Source: Branchiostoma floridae
Taxonomy: Eukaryota; Chordata; Leptocardii; Amphioxiformes; Branchiostomatidae
Reading direction: 5' to 3'
NCBI RefSeq assembly: GCF_000003815.2
Contig: NC_049982.1
Coordinates: 8,366,542-8,430,541, forward strand
DNA: 64,000 nt
The notes under the pieces are model-generated. The model did not search any database. It worked only from the letters and a program-made list of their open reading frames with translations, and was not told the DNA's origin. Positions 12,101-27,100 of this stretch are shown one piece after another. Position numbers and translations under genes: made by a program. Position 1 is the stretch's first letter, and each line of letters begins with the position of its first letter.

Positions 12101-15100
12101 AACAATTTTTTATTATTATTAGTTATTTGTTGTATTAAACAAAGTGTTCGAAAAACTTATAATCTACATCACATTACATTCATATCTTCATGTGCAAGAG
12201 TGTTTCTCTGCAGTGTGATTTTTCTGTTGATTTCGTATACAATTCTCCTTCTAGTCTTTGAACCTACTGGAGGGCCTGATACCTAGTAAGGAGGAGGCAG
12301 GTGTCCTACCTGCTCAGCATCTCGAAAGGATCTTCATCTTTGCTCTCATGTGGAGCATCGGTCAGTAGGACCTCCTATGACATTTTTAAGGACCTAAATT
12401 TTGAGAATTTGTATCCCACTTATGTGCAATTGTGTCCTAGTTTAATGGAACAAATATCACAGTAATCTAACTAACCGGCTGCTGTTACATGATCAGGTGC
12501 CATCTTGGAGTTGGAGGACCGAGCCAAGTTGGAAGAGTTTTTGAGGGGCCACGAGAGTGCCTTGGACCTGCCCACATGTGACGCTGATGCAGGTCAAACC
12601 ATCTTTGAGTTTGTGGTGGACTCAAATGGTGAGATGCAAACCATTTTTTGTTCAATCGACAGCTTTTAATGATGTGGAATAACACAATGTATTGTTTTTT
12701 TTAACATATGCACAACAAAATAGGCAAGTCCGGTTGGATCAAGTAATCAGTTTGACCTAATCTCATCTATAACGATCATTTTGTATTCAGGACAACACCT
12801 TTGGAACAACCGTGCAACATTTTTTTATTTGCATGCAAGTGCTGACTCTGTAGTTTATATTATAATACATTTCATGTCCATTGTAGGAAACTGGCAGCAC
12901 TGGAGTGAACGTGTGGAGGACTTTATCTACCCAACCGACTCAGTCCTGGAATACTCCTCCATCCTGGTCCCCAACGTGGACAATGTCAGGACATCCTTCC
13001 TCATTGATACAATTGCGAAACAGTCTAAGGTTGGTGTTGGATATTGGAAGTGCACCAAAAACATGTTCATGGCTTCTGTATGCGTGTGAATTATGTCTGA
13101 GTGGTAGCCATATCGGTTGGCGAGTACATTAATATGTAATGCTATAGCAGTAATCAACTCAAATCCTAATAAACTCAAATTTCAAAGTGTATTGTAATCT
13201 ATGAACATCATTCTGGTAGGAAATTAATCCCTAACAGACTTTGGAGCTCCAAACCATTGCATAACTTGCCTACTGTGACAGTCTCACTGGCAGTAGTAAG
13301 AACATTGTCATTTGTCCTTGGTGCTGAAAAACTATCACCACACATTCTGCTCTTACAGAGTGACCAAATGACAACTTTTTACTTGTCAAATAATCAGAAC
13401 CACATGACAAACTAACCATCATGATTTCAACTTGTTTGAAGACAGTTGTCCCTTGAAATGAGCAATTTCCTATATATACAGATACACAGCTTAGTACATG
13501 TACCTAGTTCGTACCTGACAGTATATATTCTGATTACTTGTGTTACATTGAGCTGTGTAATTTTCCTTCAAATAAAGACAAAAGAGCTTGATGTTTCTAT
13601 GTAAGGAAGGATCTTTCATGTAAAAGGTCATGTCTCACTTTCCAGGCTGTACTGCTGATTGGTGAACAGGGTACAGCCAAGACTGTGATGATTAAGGGCT
13701 ACATGTCCAAGTACGATGCTGATGTGCACATGGGCAAGAGCCTCAACTTCTCCTCAGCCACGGTGCCACTCATGTTCCAGGTACTTCAATCTGCATACTT
13801 TACTGCATTACTTTTATGTACTGTAGTACCAGCAACAAAGACCAAAAGAGCCAGAACCCAGTGTGTTAGAACCCAGTTCACAAATTGCATAAGCTCAATC
13901 AATGAGCCTGAATCAGATGGCAAGGCTGTGGACCAGCTAATGTTTTGTATTTATTTCAATGGAACATTAACTGCTCCAGTTGTAGTCTCTTTTACCTGCA
14001 ATTTATTGTAATATCCACATAGAGAAAGAATAGTATTAAAGATCAAGTCTTGTTCATCTCATAACACCTCAATTCTACAGGTCGGGGCAGAGCAGCTACA
14101 TTGTAAGTCCACTCACAATACATGTATATGAGATTTAACATGATTCTGTATACCTTTCATTAAAAGCAAATGTGTTGATCGTGTATGTTACATTCTTAGC
14201 GCACCATTGAGAGCTATGTCGACAAGCGCATGGGCACCACCTACGGCCCACCAGCTGGAAGAAAGATGACTGTGTTCGTGGACGACATCAACATGCCCAT
14301 CATCAATGAGTGGGGAGACCAGGTAACATTGCCATTCAACAGTTACTGTATATAACTTATAAGTGTTAAGCAGTGCAGCATGCAGAAACGTGTTCCTACA
14401 TTGTCGGTTTTTGATGAACACTCTCACTCACACTCACTCCAGCAAGCTCGCTCGGAGTCTCCACATGAAAAGAAATGAAAATGCAACCAGTTCAGTTCAT
14501 CCTGTTAGGCAAGAGCAAATAAACGTCATTGATAGTATATTTTCTGTATTTCTGTACTTATTCTTGCTATTGAATTGATGCCATTTGAATGGTATAATTA
14601 TATTGCAGCAGTGAATCAGGTATAGCTTTTTAAAAGTCTTCAACATTGTCTTGCAGGTTACAAACGAGATTGTCCGCCAGACGATGGAAATGCAAGGTTT
14701 CTACAACCTGGAGAAGCCAGGAGAGTTCACCCACATCGTGGACATCCAGTTCCTGGCTGCCATGATCCACCCAGGAGGGGGCAGGAACGACATACCGGAG
14801 AGGCTCAAGAGGCAGTTCTGTGTCTTCAACTGCACCCTGCCTTCTAACAACTCTATGGACCACATCTTCCGTGAGTCATTCTTAGCTAGGAAGGCTGGTT
14901 TGTTAGTTGTTGATTTGGGATCATTACATTATGGCTGATGCCATTCTGATTGGATCAATGATGTCAGAAGAAAAAAAAAACGAAATGGTAGACACATCAG
15001 TAGGCACGTTTGATGATGATGATGATGCCATTGTAGCAACCTTCAGCCAGGATGAATAGCCACACAAGGCTTCTACTGCTTTTCCTAGAGATACTACACA

Positions 15101-18100
15101 AGAAAGCCACCAAGTCTTTGTTGTAAGTACCAGAGGTATCGGGTAACAGGTCCAGGAGTATCTGAACAGTGTAGCTTGTTTGCCTTCAAACAACTATGAC
15201 AATCTCTCCTGCAGGTATCATTGGGCTGGGGTACTTCTGTGTGGAGAGAGGGTTCAATGAAGATGTTGTTGACATGGTGAAGAAGCTGGTGCCTGCCACC
15301 AGAGTCCTGTGGCAGATGACCAAGGTTGGGCTTACTACCTCCACTATGGAACATATTAGATATGTATTTCTCAGTCAGTAATAGCTCTACAGGGCCAAAG
15401 CTGCACAGGGGCAGTTATCAGGTTATGTAACTTATGACTGTTAATTTTGTTGGTTGGTTGTAGGGTAAATGATATAAATGTAGGATACAGGAATCTTCAA
15501 GAATTTTTTGCATATTGCAAGCATGCAAAACCTATCAACAAAATTGTTACAATGGTATAAACTTTCCTTGGAACATGTGTCAAGTTGTTCTTTTGCTTCC
15601 TTTCATCCATTCAGATGGATATAAACAGACTGTCCAAAAGAAGGTCCAAAACAGTCTGAAAAATCTAGGGTTCTTGTGCACACTTCAGGTGAAGATGCTT
15701 CCCACCCCAGCCAAGTTCCACTACATCTTCAACCTGCGTGACTTGAGCCGTATCTGGGAGGGGATGCTGAAGGTGCTGTCTGACGAGTGCCAGTCTGTGC
15801 AGTACATCCTGTCTCTGTGGGAGCACGAGTGTGTCAGGGTCATCGTAGACAGGTGGGCTACAAGTCACATGAACTGTGGAGAGTCTAAAGGAAATTGTGT
15901 GAGTCTGAGCAGTACCTCCTGGCTCTCTGGGAGCACGAGTGTGTCAGGGTCATCGTAGACAGGTGGGCTACAAGTCACATGAACTGTGGAGAGTCTAAAG
16001 GAAATTGTGTGAGTCTGAGCAGTACCTCCTGGCTCTCTGGGAGCACGAGTGTGTCAGGGTCATCGTAGACAGGTGGGCTACAAGTCACATGAACTATGGA
16101 GTGTCTAAGGGAAGTCACAAACGACCAAAAGATTCTACTGACATAAATGAACTTTCAAGCTAAGATAGCTGTGCAGTGTTTTGAATATCTAGCAAACTAT
16201 AGGCAACTCGGTATCTGCAAAGTGTGTGTTGCTATACACAGATAATTCGACTGTGTTGCTCTGGGTTGAGATGCAAAGTGAGATTGATCAGGCAGGTACT
16301 TTCAGATCAGCTTTTTCTGTGTATCTAATTAGAGACCAAGGGTCAAGAAGTGATACACCCTCAGCAGAACTGAGGCTTGTAGAGTGAGCTAGAAGCTCTG
16401 TCAAGCCAACCTAAATTCTGTTGGACATTTTCATCATAATGTCTGTGATTAACTGTATTTGATCTCCCTGTGATTCAGAAAACTTTAACACAAGCCTTAC
16501 ATTCTCCTACAGATTTACCAACTCAGAAGATAAGGACTGGTTCTTCAAGGCCATCATCAGAGTTGTAGGAGAAAACATTGGTACAGAGTACCTGGAAGAG
16601 CTGGACCCAGAGCCGTACTTTGTGGACTTCCTCCGAGATGCACCTGAGCCGACTGGAGAGGAGCCGGAGGATGCTGACCTGGACGCACCCAAAATCTATG
16701 AGAAGGTGAGGAAAACACCTGACTGTGTTGTTGGCTTGTTGCAGTTGGTTTACTTTGTTTCATGCACCTGTATCTGCCTTTGACCAAGAAGTCATCTTGC
16801 TGTAGCCATTATGTGATTATTCTGCAGCGTCTTTGTTAATTTGTAACATAAAGGTATTGTCATTAAGTTAGTAATTTGCATGCCAGTCTTTGTTGGCAAT
16901 TGGTATACTCACATGTCTGTCATAGCATTGCATGTAAAACTGAATGTCATTCTCAGTTTTATTTAGGTACAATTTCCATATCTCCAAACCTTTTGTCATG
17001 GATACTAGTGATAACTCTAATTTATCTATTCATAAGCAGTAATGATTTATTCATTAGCAGCCATATTTCTTGGATCTACATTTTGAGGCTATGTACAGCC
17101 TACAGTGCTAACTTGAAAAGTGACTGTCAAACTTTTGTCCAGATCCCGAGCTTCCAGGCTCTGAGTGATCGTCTGCAGATGTTCATGGCCTCTTACAACG
17201 ACACTGTGCGGGGAGCTCACATGGGTCTGGTCTTCTTCAAGGATGCCATGACTCACTTGGTCAAGGTGAAAAAACAACATCCAATCCTTAGTGATAATAC
17301 ACAAACACACACACTCACACACACATTATGCATTGTGATAAAAAGGCAACTTGCGGCATTCAGCTATTAATGAGAATTATTAATTTTCACTGAGTATCCA
17401 TTTTAAAATGTGGCAAACCATAGGGGCTAAGCAATATCTTGTGCTTTCTAAATGACTACAGTGCAAGTGTTGCTTTGAATTTGTAACTTTTTAATGGTCA
17501 GTGACTACATACTGCAATACAAAGTGAAATTTAGCATGGTACACAGAATTTACAATAAAGAATTGTACGACTTGACTGTTTTGTAGATCTCTCGTGTGAT
17601 CCGTACCCCTCGAGGAAACTCCCTGCTGGTTGGAGTGGGTGGTTCTGGTAAACAGTCCCTTACACGGCTGGCCTCTTTCATTGCTGGCTACAAGATATTC
17701 CAGATCACTCTCACCAGGTGGGTAGTTCAGGACAGTGGCACATGTATGACAGAAGAATAAGAGAGGAACAGGACATGCTATTTGCATAAAGTGTATTGCA
17801 ATTTGATAGTATTCAATGTCTTTTTATTAGCATTGGGCAGGAATACTTGTATTTGAGATAAAAGCTTTAGGTTGATTCCATGAAAGTAAACTTGAATGAA
17901 AATGTGACCAATGATAATGTCACACTTGAAATTGGCATAACAAACAAACAAGTTGCTGTAGAGTGAAAGAAATATAAACAACAGTGCTTTATTGTCCAAC
18001 ATCATATGCTAACGTGCTTTTTTTGTTTTTTTTTTAACCCTCCTCCCAAACCTAACCAATTCTTGACCTTTCCATCACCTTCAAACCAAAACTCCCTTAT

Positions 18101-21100
18101 CACATCCCCACATCACCCACTGCCCCTCATACACAGAGAACCAGTCTTGTTCCTCAACAAACTTGGGAATTGGAATGGTAAAGGTGAGCTACAGGTAAAA
18201 ATCATGGGCATGTATCGCATGTAGCTTTCCAGACAATTGAGTAATATGTAATGTATAGTAAATGCATGGCAAGCTGAGGATCTCTATAAGCATACTGTCC
18301 AATGCTTGTTAAACATAATTTATGTGAATGAAAATAAAACATTAAGTGCATGGTAAAATGCAGAAAATGCATGCAATTTCTGCTGTCTTTTTTACATGTC
18401 CAGTACAACAACGGCAACGGAAAGGGACGACTAATAATCACATGAAAAGAGTGCATGCATTAAATCAATGACCGATGAAGATCCTACAACATGATAAAAC
18501 ATATAAAACAAAAATGTGAGCTGCTGGTAGCTGTGGCGCAACTTACTTCTTCTCTCCCCTGTAGCAGAATGAGCAATGAAATAACAAATCAATTTTGCTA
18601 TTCCTATTCCTCTGTTTAGATCCTACAACCAGAGTAACCTTATGGACGACCTGAAGTACCTGTATCGTGTGGCAGGTGGGGAGGGGAACGGCATCACCTT
18701 CATCTTCACAGACAACGAGATCAAGGATGAGGCCTTCTTGGAATACCTCAACAATCTACTCAGCTCTGGAGAGGTAAAAGACTATGTTACAATAATATTT
18801 ACTGTCACAGTGTAGAACTTTTTAAAGTTTTCTTCAAAGCCATTGTCTGCAACATCTACTATGTGCTTGAATTCAAACGAATTCCCTGTCAGGAGTAATA
18901 CATTGATAGTGGCATTTTTAGCATCCTATTAAAGAGGTCATTCCTGACCAAAGCCAGGTACTCATTTTTGCTTTGAGTGAGTAAATAGGTGCGAAGTGCC
19001 TTTCCTTACGGGGACAAAATCATCTCCTGCTAGTGACTCGAACCCAGAACATTTAGATTCAAAGCCGTCAACCGTAGTCAACTTAGTCCACATTGCTATT
19101 GTTGAGTCATTCTATGCTCCCATATTTCCAGGTGTCCAACCTGTTTGCTCGTGATGAGCTGGATGAGATCACCCAGGAACTCATCCCTGTCATGAAGAAG
19201 GAGTTCCCACGCCGAGCTCCGACCCAGGACAACCTGTACGATTACTTCATCTCCCGAGCACGGGACAACCTTCACGTGGTACTCTGCTTCTCACCTGTAA
19301 GTACCAAGTTCATTTTGCTCAAGGTGCTTTGTCACAGGTTTATACAATTTAAACTACTTTACAAGAAGTGTGCTTGTCAATGAGGAAAACCTGTTTAAGT
19401 TTCTCATCACACTTTTGCTTCATTGTCCCATTTGTTCTAAAGCTTATTCTTAATGGTTACTTAGCATGCATTTGTTCTGGGAATGTACTGAAACTTGGTG
19501 GATTAAAAGCTTAAGAAAAATGTTGTCGCAAATAATGCAGATACAGTCAAACCTGTATTAGCGGCCACCTTTGCATAGCGACCACCTGCCCATAGTGGCC
19601 ACTTTTTGTCGGTCCCTTGGATTCGTAATGATTAAGAGATAGGCTTAGCGGCCACCTGTCCAACGCGGCCACGGCCACACGATTTCCGGTCCCGCAGATA
19701 CAAAAACACTGCCGATTACGGCCACGCGGACCGCTGGTCTATGTTTTGGCACGCGTTCGGCCATATGCAGCGGCCGTATCGTCACCCTACGCCGGATTTA
19801 AAACCTCTGTGATTTATTTTCAAAACAAAACTTCGTAAACTGGCGCTACCCATACCCGCTGACAAACGAGGTCATAAGGTTAATAGACGACACCAATATT
19901 ACGGAGGTAAATTGTGTTAAAGTTACGTTCTAATACACTATCGCTTAGGTTAATTTACATCACAAAAACTTTCTAAATAAATTGTTACTAAGACAAAATG
20001 ATATGAACTTCAGACTATGGTGCATTTTACTCTTACATTTATAAAGAGATAAGTCTAAAATGACGAGACTTTTCTCGTGAGTACCACATTAGCATAATGG
20101 GTGAATCTGACGTGTGAACGCGAGCGGGAACACACGGACGGCGAAGTATCAAAGGATACAAGACGAAAGATCAAAGAAATATGACGATACCGGTCTCTTC
20201 ACACAATATTAACTGTAGAACATTAAAAATTTTTTATAGCTTTTGTTTTCTTAATACATATAGTGTAAAAATCATCGCAGTATATGTACAGTACTGTATT
20301 ATGTGAATATAAATCAGTGGGTACTAAAACCATGTGTAACTTATTGCTTGTGGTCAATTAATTAGCATATTCTCTATAGTGGCCACCTCTCTATAGTGGT
20401 CAATTTCGACCAGTCCCTTGAATGGCCGCTATAGACAGGTTTGACTGTAGTTAGAAGCAAAATGTTTGTGGATTTCTACAAGTTAAGAACTTAAGTACTT
20501 CAATTCGACTTAATTTACTTGTCTTTGTGTCTGGAAGGTTGGTGAAAAGTTCCGTAACAGATCGCTGAAGTTCCCGGGGCTGATCTCTGGCTGCACCATG
20601 GACTGGTTCCTGGGGTGGCCGAAGGACGCGCTGGTGGCTGTGGCGGACAGTTTTCTGGCCAGCTACGAGATGGTGTGCTCTGCCGAGGTGAAGATGGGCG
20701 TGGTGGAGACCATGGGCATCTTCCACGACAAAGTGGCTGATGCTTGTGTCAAATACTTTGACAGGTGTGTTGCAAAATTTAGCAAGATAAGAATGCAATA
20801 TTCTAGAAAGACCTTCTGGTACAAACATTCAACATTTTTGCTTGCTGGTTATTTTTCCATGTGATTACTTCTATGTGTAAAAAAAAAATTTTATTTGGCC
20901 GTTTCTTTCATGCTATATAATTGTAGATGGATTATGGATGGAAAAGGTCTTTACTGTCAGTAGAAACAGATACGTGCCAGCAATTTTCATTTGATTTGAT
21001 GTACTAAGTTTGTACCAACATCTGTCCTTGGTGCTGATAAATTGCTGCTGAAGTTTTAGCACATCTCAGTAACCCTGTTGTTCTCACAGTAAATTTCTCT

Positions 21101-24100
21101 GTAATGTGCATAGTATTGTTAACTTTGTATTAGCTCAAAATACCTTTTTAGGAAGCCTTTGAATTTTCAATCAAGTGTAACAAGCTCAAACTTGACAAGA
21201 TCTATTGATGAACATTCTCATACAGGTACCGACGTCAGACCCACGTGACACCCAAGTCCTACCTGTCCTTCATTGATGGCTACAAGAGCATCTACTCTGA
21301 GAAGTATGCACATATTGGGGAGCTGTCCCGCCGCATGAACACTGGTATGATATGAACACTGTTGTATCTGATTGAAAGTGTCATGACGGAGGAATTTGGG
21401 AGGACCAAACAGATTGTATGATGAGAATTTTTCAAAATGTTAGAGCTGTGATTTGAAACTTATGAGAGCACACAAAGGAATCCATGCTCTCATAAAACTC
21501 ATGTCATATCAAGATGAAGATCAAGATGTATAAACACATGTCTTCCAGGCAGGTTGAGGTGCACTTATCTTTCCTTACCCTAACATAGGTCTGGAGAAGC
21601 TGATAGAAGCTGGAGAATCTGTGGCTGAACTGTCAAAGGAGTTGGTTGTTAAAGAGAAGGACCTTGCAGTTGCCTCTGCTAAAGCAGACAAGGTTTGTCA
21701 CACCTAATAATACTTCTGTGTTCTTCATGTTCAAAAAGGATCAAATATCAACATCTACCAAAACTATTGTATGGTAGAAATTTTCTATCTTATCTATTTT
21801 TATTTACAATCTGGGCATAAGCCAACAAGCAAAATCTCAACAAGCAGAACAATGGTCACATATCTTATTGCATACATTATATTCTTTTGCATTGTGTAAG
21901 GCCTTGAGACTTATCCCCTTGGATCACCAATCCTGCTTTTTCTAATTGAACTGAATATGTGGAGTGTGTCTAGCATGTTAGAGATTAATCAGTAAGACTA
22001 AATAAAGTCATTTGACAGAGGGAAAAACTTGAAACACCTAGAAGATTTGAATTCACCCTTACTTGTAGGTGTTAGCTGAGGTGACAGTGAGTGCCCAGGC
22101 TGCTGAGAAAGTGAAGAACGAGGTACAGAAGGTGAAGGATGCGGCTCAGCACATTGTGGACGACATCGCTGTAGAGAAGGCTGTCGCAGAGGAGAAACTG
22201 GAAGCAGCAAAACCAGCCTTAGCTGAGGCAGAGGCTGCCCTACAGGTAAAACTGCCTTATCAACCAAAAATGCTGTTTTCTCTAGCTATGCAAGAAATGA
22301 GGAATGGTGTTGAAAAACAGTTGTGCAGAATTATGTATTTCCAATATTAAGAAAACATAATTTTATAAGAACAAATCAATTTTGATATCCCTAGGTTTTC
22401 ATTTGCTGAAAATGAGTCAAATATGCAGTATCAAGTTTGACCTCATCACAACTTCACAGCCACTAGAGGTTAATGGTTAGATTTAACATGAAAATATCCA
22501 GAGAGCAGAAAGGGAAGAGAAATGAAAAGATGAACTTTATCATACAATCTTACAGCTCCTCTGCCAAGAATTTTTAAACTGAAAACTCAAAATGTTTCCC
22601 TCCAGACCATCAAAGCTGCGGATATTGGCACAGTGAGAAAGCTGGCCAAACCTCCTCACCTGATCATGCGCATCATGGACTGTGCCGGCATCCTGTTCCG
22701 CCGCAGACTGGACATCGTGACACTGGACCCTGACAGGCCCTGTCCCAAACCTTCCTGGTCAGAGTCGCTAAAGGTGGGCAGCATTGATGTGGAAATTTTT
22801 CATGAAACATTTTCTCTGAACACAATTTGTATACAATGTTCAATGTACCAGGGCAATAGACAAGTTTACACTTCCACTTGTGTCTTGGAGTAATTACTGT
22901 AACATCATTTCCTCCAACATTTGAATGCACTCAAAGTACCCAGATGTGAACACATTCAAATATTGGCTGATCTCCCCTGTGAGGCGAGCAATTTTCATTG
23001 TTACTGGAAGGAAAAATTTTGTCCCAATCCTTTTCAATCAGTGCAATGAGCAGTGAACCATGATTAACAACATCCTGTTGTATGGAGTCATTCCAGTCCT
23101 GGAAGTGTACAAGTACAATTCTTGACTTTCTCACCCAGAAACACAGGTTGTTGAACCATGCATTATCCTTTGGTGGACAGTTTAGACTAACACTGCTTCC
23201 AGACCCTTCCCGATTCTTGCTAACCCCATCTTCTCCTTTTTCTCAACAGTTAATGTCGGCTAGCGGGTTCCTGTCGATGCTACAGAACTTTGCCAAAGAC
23301 ACCATCACAGAGGAGATGGTGGAGCTGATGCAGCCGTACCTCACCATGGAGGACTACACCTTAGAGAATGCCAAGAAAGTCTGTGGCAACGTCGCAGGCC
23401 TGCTGGCCTGGACACGTGCCATGGCTGTGTTCTATGGCATCAACAAGGAAGTGTTGCCCCTCAAGGTACTGCAAAAATGTTCCACAATTATAGCAGAAAT
23501 AATAGATAGCAAGGAGTTGGTGCTATGCAAATTTGTCTTAAGTATGCAGAAATTCCTGTCATTTCTTTTCAGCTGGATCAATCAAGTGGTACTCTTTGCC
23601 TTCAAATACTGTAGGAGCATCCTCACTGAATAGCTAGATAAACAACGCTTGCAGCGAGAAGGTGTAACAGACAAACATAACCAGCTGCACCGTGTACCTG
23701 ACAAAGGCTTTGTTGGTTGTGGATACCAGTATAGATACAAAATTTTCAGTGCACAAGCAAGCCATGCAGCTCATCAAATAGCAGCTTCTTGATTTTGCAC
23801 CCAGAACAGGACAATAAGAAAGTTTTGTGTTGTTGCACCCACATAGGCAAACCTGGCTGTCCAGGAGGCCCATTTGCACAAAGCCATGGATCAGCTAAAC
23901 AAAGCCCAGGCCCAGCTGGATGCCAAGCAGGCAGAACTGGACGAAGTGCAGGCAAAGTTTGATGCTGCCATGAAGGAGAAACAGGTGAGCAGCCTGAGAT
24001 GATACTATTGGTTGATTTATCATATACTTCATATCAGAAATTGCTGTACAGGATGTAGATGATGTGTAATAATAAAAGAATTATACTGGTTACATCAGCT

Positions 24101-27100
24101 CCAAATACTACACTTGGAAGGACTCAACTCAATCCCTGAAAATAAAGGGTATGAGCAAGGAGTACTCTGGCTCAATCTTAACAAAGATTGAAATGTTAAG
24201 ATTTGGAATAAAAAAATGCAAAGATTTGTAGGTACACAGACTGTTATTCATGATGTGTTTGTAGGATCTGTTGGATGATGCTGAAGCCTGCAAGAAAAAG
24301 ATGGACGCAGCCTCTGCTTTGATTGGTGGGCTGGCAGGAGAGAAAACCAGATGGACACAACAGAGCAAGGAATTCAAGGCTCAGATTGACAGGTGAAAAA
24401 GCATGAGAGGAAAAATTAATCCCCTTCCTCCTGCATCTGATTCTATTACTGCTGTCTTTTTATCAGCACTCCAGACTTCATCATAAGAATATCCTGATCA
24501 TCCCCTATACAATAGTCTCAAAATTCTAGTCCATAATTATATGAAATGTCCATAGTTGATGCTTCATGGAATATCTTTAGCAGTGATGAAAGGATTGAAG
24601 TTTGTTCCCTCCAGGCTGGTGGGAGACTCCCTCCTGTGCACAGCCTTCCTGTCGTACTCTGGTCCCTTCAACCAGGAGTTCCGCACCTACCTGCTAAAGG
24701 ATGTGTGGGAGAAGGAGCTGTATGTTCGACACATCCCCTTCACCAAGGAGCTCAACATCACGTCTGAACTGGTGGACCAGGCCACGGTAAGACAGGCCTC
24801 TGATCTCCTGAACAGTTCTTTCATCATGCTGTACTTGTCAGAAATAATTGTGTTTATTGTAACAGTACTGGCCTGAAGTTATATAACAAGTGTGAGACTC
24901 TTCGCAAGCCTAGGATGATTTTACCATGTTGTTTTGATGCATTAAGCACAGAAGTAATTCTATATAGTCTGCTACATGTCTGGAACTCTGACAGTTTCTT
25001 TCATCAGACTTGAGGTACCACTTGTCTCACACAGCAAGAAACACAATTCTATGATAAAAGTTAGGATGTTAATAAGTGGAAAGTCCTATGAAATTAATGT
25101 TTTGTAACTTTGTATCCTGCCTAATGTGTTTAGGTTGGAGAGTGGAACCTACAGGGCCTGCCTAACGACGACCTGTCTGTTCAAAACGGCATAATCGTCA
25201 CCAAGGCAACCCGCTACCCCCTCCTGATTGACCCGCAAGGTCAAGGCAAGATCTGGATCAAGAACAAGGAGAAGGATCATGAGTTACAGGTCAGGAGCCA
25301 TCAGGACCAACAAATGTTTTGGGCACAATCTTTATCAATCTATGCCACATTTTTTGTTGAAATGTGTACACACAGTATCAAGGCCTTTGACCTCAGGATG
25401 TCACTGACGTACCTCGATTAATTCGCAGTTCTGTCTCAAATATGTAACAATCTTTACCAATCTATTTTTGTTCAGGACAGTTCTGTTTGAAACTTACATG
25501 CAGTATCAAGGTCTTGGACCATGGGCTGTCGCTGAAATGGTCCAATACCTTGTGCTCAATATGCAGCTCTGTCTCAAACACCCTTAATATTTGTAAAGTG
25601 AGCCGTAAAATCATTTAATCCACAAACCAAATAGTGCTGATAACAAATCCCCTCCTTAACAGAAGTAATGACACATTGTGTTGCTATGAGGATGGACTTA
25701 CATTATCTGTATCTTCAGGTGACGTCTCTGAACCACAAGTACTTCCGGACCCACCTGGAAGATGCCCTGTCCTTGGGTAGACCCCTGCTGATTGAGGACA
25801 TCAATGAAGAACTGGACCCAGCCCTGGACAACGTCCTGGAGAAAAACTTCATTAAGTCTGGCTCAACTTTCAAGGTTTGCCCTTCAGTTGCTCTCAGAAA
25901 TGGTTACAAAACAGTTGGTTGGGAATGACCAATGCATGTAGGAAGTCGCACAAAAACCTATTAGCCAGAAAGTTGGATTATTTTCATTTTAAATTTATGC
26001 CTTACAATTTGAAGCAAATGTAATGTGTTGACTCTAGTGGCCTTGAATTATATTACCTTTCTTTTGATTCATGTAACTGAAAACTTTTTGTCACGTTTCA
26101 CTGTGAAACACTAGTTTTTGCATGAATATGACAGTAAATTTGCGGTAAATGTATTAGTTTGAAAGCATTTGTTTTCCTCTTCCTCAGGTGAAAGTTGGAG
26201 ATAAGGAGTGTGACGTGATGTCTGGCTTTACCCTGTACATCACCACCAAGCTTCCCAACCCTGCATATACTCCCGAGGTAGGTTTTGAATAGTTTGTGTC
26301 AAATAGTTCAAGCGTTGTATCACAATAACTTAAAGTATTTTTTTTGCCTTTAAGCCAATACTGGTGATTTTAGATAGGTAAAAATATATATGGTAACGTA
26401 TTACATGTACTTGAAACACTAGTCAAAAGTGGGATTATGTAACAGATTCAGTGATGTTGTACCTCTGGTTTATTTTGCAACATCACAACTATAAGTCAGA
26501 CCAATAGAAACCATTACAAAAGATACTGCTGTTGACATGACACTTTACAATGCAAACGTTCTGAAGTTTGTCAGTGAGATCTCTCCTTGGTACTGAAAGT
26601 ATAGTCATGGTGCCCTCTCCCAATGCTATTCCATTGTATGTCATGACTATATTTTATTAGTTCAATGTTTGAAATGTAGCCTTGTCCTAAATAGCATCAC
26701 TGAGTGAATCTAAATGGCCCAAATGCTGCTTTTCTACAGATTAGTGCCCGTACCTCCATCATTGACTTCACAGTGACCATGAAGGGTCTGGAAGACCAGC
26801 TGCTAGGAAGGGTGATCCTTGCTGAGAAAGCTGTAAGTTTTACCAGGTTATCAACTCAACCTATATATTATTAAACAGTTAATTCAACTGTCAAGAGCCA
26901 TCTGATTGAATTTAGCAAACTTAAAGTCACTTCACTTCAGAAACCTAGTTTGCTCACTGTTTCTTTTCAAACTCATGACCTGTGTACATGTGATAGTGAT
27001 TTGTAAAGAAAATCTGTCTCACAGGGTCCTGAGGTGGGGTTGGTAGAGAGAGAATAACAAAAGAATGGCTGACCGTGCTAAAGTGACTAAAACGCTTCCT

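Larger units (their letters stand above)
12497..20764 (+). other. Dynein AAA3 and AAA4 exons 28-40
   Basis: AAA3 carries GEQGTAKT (exon 30) and Walker [12 protein letters not shown] (exon 31). AAA4 carries GVGGSGKQS (exon 37) and [13 protein letters not shown] (exon 38). These modules regulate the AAA1 cycle. Exons: 12497-12628, 12887-13029, 13646-13780, 14200-14322, 14657-14870, 15215-15324, 15689-15852, 16513-16705, 17143-17265, 17587-17717, 18620-18773, 19132-19296, 20538-20764. Intron 34 opens with a tandem duplication of the end of exon 34. Intron 39 holds a 904-bp transposon. Intron 38 holds a reverse-oriented SINE. Confidence 0.92.

Noticed and set aside
12008-12286. 92-codon and other frames inside dynein introns
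   Set aside because: No similarity to the dynein, no splice sites keeping phase, and AT-rich low-complexity peptides.
15515-15958. 147-codon frame spanning dynein exon 34 and its intron as a separate gene
   Set aside because: Only 15689-15852 matches dynein; the rest reads through intron and the tandem duplication.
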